In this document: positions 59,376-64,000 of the stretch, in pieces
Layout of the letters: each line of letters opens with the position of its first letter
How positions within the stretch are numbered: position 1 is the stretch's first letter
Source of the DNA: Platynereis dumerilii
Lineage: Eukaryota > Annelida > Polychaeta > Phyllodocida > Nereididae
Reading direction: 5' to 3'
Length of the DNA: 64,000 nucleotides
Assembly (NCBI GenBank): GCA_026936325.1
Contig: JAPTHN010000109.1
Coordinates: forward strand, 971,501-1,035,500
Notes under the pieces: model-generated
What the model saw: only the letters and a program-made list of their open reading frames with translations
Database searches by the model: none
What the model was told of the DNA's origin: nothing
Position numbers and translations under genes: made by a program

Positions 59376-60930
59376 TACATAAAGCACTCAAAAAAATTAA
59401 AGGAACACATCTTTCAGGCCATTTTTCTGAAACTAGATGACTTAAACATTCTTCTATTGTCTGTTCATTTGACTGGCCAGTTCAGTTTTCACAGCAACAT
59501 TGGTCAACAATTGCCTTGTCAGGAGTATTTGTCCTGGGTGACCCCCCAAAAAAAGTTTATTTGCTGATCTGAAAAAAAAAAAGAAGGTTATCAAACAGAG
59601 GATGAAAATTTTATTCATTTGTCTGGTTTGTCTGACAACTGCAGGCCAAGGCAAAGTTTTCCACACAGTTTTTGTCTCAAATTGAGGTTGCCAAGGATGG
59701 GCAACTCCCGTAAAAAAGATACTGAAGTGAGAAGGGGGACTAAAGGTTTGGTGTGTCACCAAATGAGGTCTTTTGGCTCTGGAAGAGGTACAGATACGCT
59801 GAACTGTATGACAGAAGACCTGGAAAGGGCAGACACTGGTCCATTATGCAGCAACAGGACCATTATCACCAGCAACTTTGACATTGGCGTCATCATGAGA
59901 CCCAAAAATGACTTTGATGATGCCTCAAATTTCATTATTTTGGACCGAAAAGTTAGGAACCGACTGCATGAAGAACATTTGAGACGCAGAAAGTCTGTTT
60001 TTGCTTCTCCAATCGCCACACATCGCCATGCATCAACATTGGAGTTCAACAGGGAGCCCCTGTTTTAGCAGTTGTGTCAGTAGTGACCTCTATTGTCTGT
60101 CGGGGCAAGCCGGTCTCATTTTTGACATTTGGTCATCATGTCTGTGTCAGAAGAAACCCATGGTGATGTTTTTGTGAGTGCAACATTTTCAAACATGAAG
60201 ATTTTTGGGAGCTTTCTTGATGGTCAGGGATGCCTTGTCAATGGAGGTGTACACGAAGTGTACGGAGTGCATACAGGACAAAGTAAGGGCATGTTGTGCA
60301 TCAATGGGCTTCTGCAAATCACATTGAGGCCTAATGCTGGGTCAGTTGAGGAGAATTTTTTGCTCATGCATGAAAATGCCCATCTCCAACCTGCTTGGGT
60401 GACCACGTCTCACCTTAAATTGTAAGGTATTGCAATTATGGTCTGTCCAGAAAGGTCATAAGACTTCGATTCCATAAAACATGTGTAGGACATCCTTTAC
60501 AGTGTGTTTCCTGGCAGACACAGCCGCCATGGCCCATACGAGAATATGAACAAAAAACATTTGAGAGTTGCCGAGGATCTCCCAATTGACCACCCGCAGG
60601 TTCATTAAAAGCATTGTAATCTCATTCAAAGAGTGTGTTCATGCTCATCTTGGCCTAACACAGTGTTGGGAAACATTTGGCTGCACAAGAAGGTCAATTG
60701 AAGAAAATTTTGGATTTGGTCATATCATGTTTTCACATCAGTTTTGGGGGTCACCAAAGTTTGAGTGTCCCTGTACAGACAATATTCATTCAATCCATTC
60801 AGCAGTGATTTGATGAACCCTTCAAAATGATAAAGAAGATCGAACTTTGCATTGAAATTCATTTGCATCTTTCCAAGTTCTTAAAATTTCAATCGAAAGA
60901 GTTGTTCCTTTAATTTTTTTGAGCAGTGTA
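59376..60930 (+). mobile_element. Tc1-like DNA transposon, inactive
   Basis: Inverted ends GCACTCAAAAAAATTAAAGG (left) and the complement of the right end ACACTGCTCAAAAAAATTAA are the well-known Tc1-type termini, with TA at both edges (about 59376 and 60929). The length of about 1555 bp is normal for a complete Tc1 element. The transposase inside is broken (see 59690-60860). It inserted between E-unit segments. Confidence 0.9.
59690..60860 (+). pseudogene. Tc1-like transposase pseudogene
   Basis: In the plus strand, KVRNRLHEEHLRRRKSVFAS followed by PIATHRHASTLEF (about 59945-60045) is the end of the Tc1 DNA-binding domain and the start of the catalytic domain (family form: R-T-V-R-N-R-L-x-x-x-x-L-R-A-R-R-P). 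Later, GQSKGMLCINGLLQ and EENFLLMHENAHLQPAW (about 60278-60395) match the G-x-x-x-L-V-F-I-D-G-N-L and F-Q-Q-D-N-A-R-P-H blocks; the second catalytic Asp has become Glu (HENAH). The segment between the two, with the first catalytic Asp, is missing or scrambled, and the parts lie in different frames. It is clearly non-functional. Confidence 0.85.
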
Positions 60931-60989
60931 TATGCAATATACTTCACCCGTTCATATATCCTTCTTGTATCTTTGTTAGGTTTATAAAG

Positions 60990-62660
60990 GTATCCACGGA
61001 CGTTGGAAAGAAACAAGACAAAAAGAGACGATAACAAGCTACATACATCCTGGCAGCTGGAAGGCAATATTGTCATCGTCTATAGCTTTGGATGCCTTTG
61101 TCTTCTTTTCTCTTTAGTCGTCTGTAAAGAACCTCAAGGATAAGAAGATAAATGTCTGTACTTTTGTGGACTTAAGATGCAAGGAATCGTTTCATCCTAT
61201 GATAAATGACTTCAAGCAATTAGGTGTTCTCTTAATTCAAACAAATTCCCAGAACATATTTCTTCTAGAATCTGGTAATCCTAGAAAATGGCTCAGAGCA
61301 AACTGTCAATGTAAAGGGCTTATCTCTTTTGAGCTTTCCTCTTTCCCAACATATCCACATCTTCTGCTTCAGGAAGCACCTAATCCTGAGCTGATCAAGC
61401 CTGAGTGGTTGTGCTCTGCTATTAAAATAGGAGCATGATTTTTGAAAGGAATAACTTATGACAGGGCCAGGTGATCCAATGCAAACACATGTATGAAGAA
61501 AGACAGTATTTTTCAGATAGTTATTTTGTATTTCACCAAATCTTTAATAATTGTGTGCAAGAATACCATAGAACACATTAACAAAGAAACATAAATTTGA
61601 AACAACTAACCCAAATAATTGGATCTCAAAGGTGTTGCAAGTATTACGAGTTAACAAGTGTACAGTGGCGGACTGGCTGTAGGGGCTAATGTATGCAATT
61701 ACTTTAGGAAGACCAATTCAGAGCATGTCCAACTGCATGATTGGTCTCCAACTGCATGATTGGTCAAGGTCTTTAGTGTTAGAACATTAGTGGCTCAGAG
61801 AACTGGGCAAGTAGGCATGTCAGGAGTTAATGGGCAGGTTGTTCCATTTATTTGCTGTGTAAATGCAGTGGTGTCTTTCATGTCTGTAGAAATGCCTCAT
61901 GGTCTCTTTCGGCATTTTCTGCATAACTGTTTTGAAATGTGTTTGCAGCAAGTGACAACCCTTATAGAAAAGTCACATCATATGGAAATTGTTCCTTACA
62001 TATAAAGTTGCAAAGAAATTGATATTTTGTTACACTATATCCTCTCTAATTAATTTTAATTCCAAAAACAGTTTCTTAATTAGACAACACAGCGGACAAG
62101 CCCATTCCTGTTAACACGCAGTGACACAGACCATAATTTATTCCGATGCAGGTCTTATCACCAGGGTCTTGGCAATATAAATAACAGTTACAGCTTTAAA
62201 AGAATCAATTGATATATCATATGAGAGAACTTAGAAAAAACGTTTTTCTTCAACTGAGTTTTCCAACTGATAAATTCAAAACACTTCCAAGTAAACATAG
62301 TTTTTCCATGCATATTTCCTTTTTGAATTGAAGTTGGGGCTGATACATGCAGACATTTTGAGCATGACATTTTAATGGTCTCAGGGGTCAGTGATCACAG
62401 ACTTCTTCTGAGGGAGGCAGTCGTGCTGAGTCAAATGAATATTCCCAAAGCATCTGTGCTGGAAATAACCAACTCAACAGCTGAATTAAGACAGTTTAGA
62501 GACTTGAGGTCAAAGAACAAAAATCTTTTCTGCAAACATGTCAGAACTACAGACAGTGTATTTAAATGCTGCATACAAGTGCAGAAGTTTTTATCCTTGT
62601 TTAGTGAAGTGGATTGTATGATAAAACTTAATAGACTGTGGTTCACATCAATGAGGATGA
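60990..62660 (+). repeat. E unit, copy 3 (diverged)
   Basis: The first part (61040-61280) aligns with 58250-58520 (CTGGAAGGCA, CTTTTCTCT, GTAAAGAACC, TGTACTTTTGTGGACT, AATGACTTCA-GCAATTAG). The second part (about 62075-62640) aligns with 57050-57620 (AATCAATTGATATA, CACAGACTTCTTC against CTACAGACTTATTC, GCTGAGTCAAAT-AA-ATTCCCAAAGCA, TGTTTAGTGAAGTG). Identity is much lower than between copies 2 and 4. Confidence 0.7.
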
Positions 62661-62664
62661 AGTA

Positions 62665-64000
62665 TAGATGATGTGACAATTTGTCTCAGAGCTTATCTCC
62701 GAATGTGACCATCCAGCACATATATCCAATTAGCCCTTTCTGTCAACCATGTCTTTCAGAAGATATACTTTTTCCAATGATAAATAAATCCAGATAACTC
62801 AGGAATGACATACGCTTTAGATCTAATATTATGATGATCTATTTCGAGAGAATCCAACAAGCTGCAATTGAAGCTGTACTGTTGATGCACTACTACTGAT
62901 TTACTTCATTCACAAAAAGGTTGCTTAATCAATCAATGTCACTGATAAATTGACTGGATAAGCTCACCCTGTTAGCAGTTGGTCATGCAGACCAACTTCG
63001 GTGCATCAGCGGGGCCCTGGCCATAGTAACAGTATAAGTAACAGTCAAACCAAAAGGTCTCGGGTGGGGTGCCAAAGTTGAACAACTGCTTTAGTGAAAT
63101 CAATTGATATACTATAAGAGAAATATGAAAGTCCATTTTTGCCTCGAAAATAATTAACCAAAATACAAGATGTTTCAAAGTATATCTTTTCAGTGAATAG
63201 CTCGTCTATTGCATCACAAAGTTTAATTGGGGCCAATACAAATAGGTATTTCAACCATGGCATTGTTAATGATTTTGAGGGTCTCTGACTACAGACATAT
63301 TCAGACAGAGAGCAGTCATGCTTAGTCAAATTAACGTTCCCAAAGAAGTACATACATGGCAGAATTAGGGGAGTTCAAAGATTGAGTTCAGAATACCAAA
63401 TCACTTCTGCAGCCATGTAAGGACTACTGACAGTGTGTACAGTGAATGCTGCATGTAAGAGAAATACCTGTTTATCACTGTTTAGTGAAGTGTATTGAAT
63501 AGCTGAAAGCAATGGCTCATATCTTTTCCACTAAACTTACTTAATCTTGCGTTTCACCCACATCACTTCATTGATTGCCTTTTATCAGTATTTACATCTC
63601 TTGGGAGTTGTAGCTTTGTGGTCACAAAGACTCACTTAGCTTCATCTGCAAGAGATACGTGGACAATGGAAATGAGCTCATGTTGGAGATGGAATGCTGT
63701 TTCTGTTTGGCAAATATGTTGTTGTATGAAAAGTACATGTGGGATAATGTAATGATTTCCACAACTCATTTAATCATGGGATATATAAATGGTTCATCAT
63801 TCTGTACCAAGCATGACGAGACTGATATACACTTGGTCACTTTTTCCATACTTCAAAAAGAAACATTTGTATCATGATAATACTGCATCATAGTACGAAT
63901 ATCCACTTTTCCAAAACAAAAAACAAAAAAAGAACTTGCGGACAGATTCGTAATCGGCCAGCCTTGAACCTGAATATTGACATTATGCACACTTAGAAGT
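62665..64000 (+). repeat. E unit, copy 4 (runs off the right edge)
   Basis: Closely matches 56761-58020 at an offset of about 5904 bp that shrinks or grows with small indels. Differences include a deletion of about 13 bases near 62861 and a changed segment at 63712-63760. The duplication is the youngest segmental event in the window. Confidence 0.9.

Noticed and set aside
1-64000. CRISPR array, rRNA genes, LTR or virus-derived elements
   Set aside because: The only regular short repeats are microsatellites and MITEs; no LTR pair, no integrase, capsid or protease-like sequence and no rRNA-like segment were seen.

Overview
The window looks like AT-rich, non-genic animal nuclear DNA. I found no host exon I can support, and no rRNA, functional tRNA, CRISPR array or bacterial-style operon. 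The mix is tRNA-derived SINEs, decayed non-LTR retrotransposons, mariner and Tc1 relics, hAT-like MITEs with 8-bp target duplications, long foldback elements and ATCT microsatellites. This suits a marine invertebrate. An echinoderm is my best guess, but that is inference and not proved by any gene here.

The main large-scale structure is tandem duplication of non-coding DNA. Three old, strongly diverged units follow each other head to tail: A about 13.67-18.70 kb, B about 18.70-35.23 kb and C about 35.24-46.64 kb. They share a series of recognisable blocks in the same order and differ mostly in which transposons landed in them. A second pair, D1 (48.41-50.99 kb) and D2 (50.99-52.31 kb), is less diverged. 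A third set, E (partial at 52.8-53.06, then 56.76-58.52, 60.99-62.66 and 62.66 kb to the window end), includes two copies about 5.9 kb apart that are nearly identical over more than 1.2 kb. A weak older pair sits at 1.86 and 4.60 kb.

Layout: 1-415 is the end of a mariner-like element whose fuller relative is at 11836-12824. From 1.3 to 13.6 kb there is sparse DNA with a hAT-like MITE (1289-1468), a SINE (7601-7809), a TIR element (8077-8781), and two copies of a hairpin-bearing SINE family (9001-9210, 13241-13555). Unit A carries a foldback element with a MITE nested in one arm (14714-15259) and a 5'-truncated LINE on the minus strand (17278-18639). Unit B holds several TIR elements of about 0.9-1.6 kb (21171-22103, 22581-23450, 24001-25261, 26278-27928, 29275-30168, 32637-33921) and a LINE reverse-transcriptase scrap (25262-25541). 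Unit C holds MITEs, a hAT-like element with a SINE inside it (36283-36873), two foldback elements (39302-40062, 43515-44921), a tandem repeat of about 207 bp (40.3-41.14 kb) and two ATCT microsatellites with inverted flanks. The D and E regions carry two hAT-like MITEs with 8-bp duplications, a LINE broken by one frameshift (53725-56425), a palindromic MITE family and a Tc1 relic (59376-60930).

The most unusual theme is a set of TIR elements that each repeat a private short word (for example GGGGTAAGTTGTGCC, GGGCAAAATGG, TATCCGG, GGACC, GGAGTC) through their terminal regions. Because the duplicated units are paralogous, several insertions can be dated against an uninterrupted paralogue inside the same window. 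I saw no retrovirus-like, LTR or Polinton-type element.
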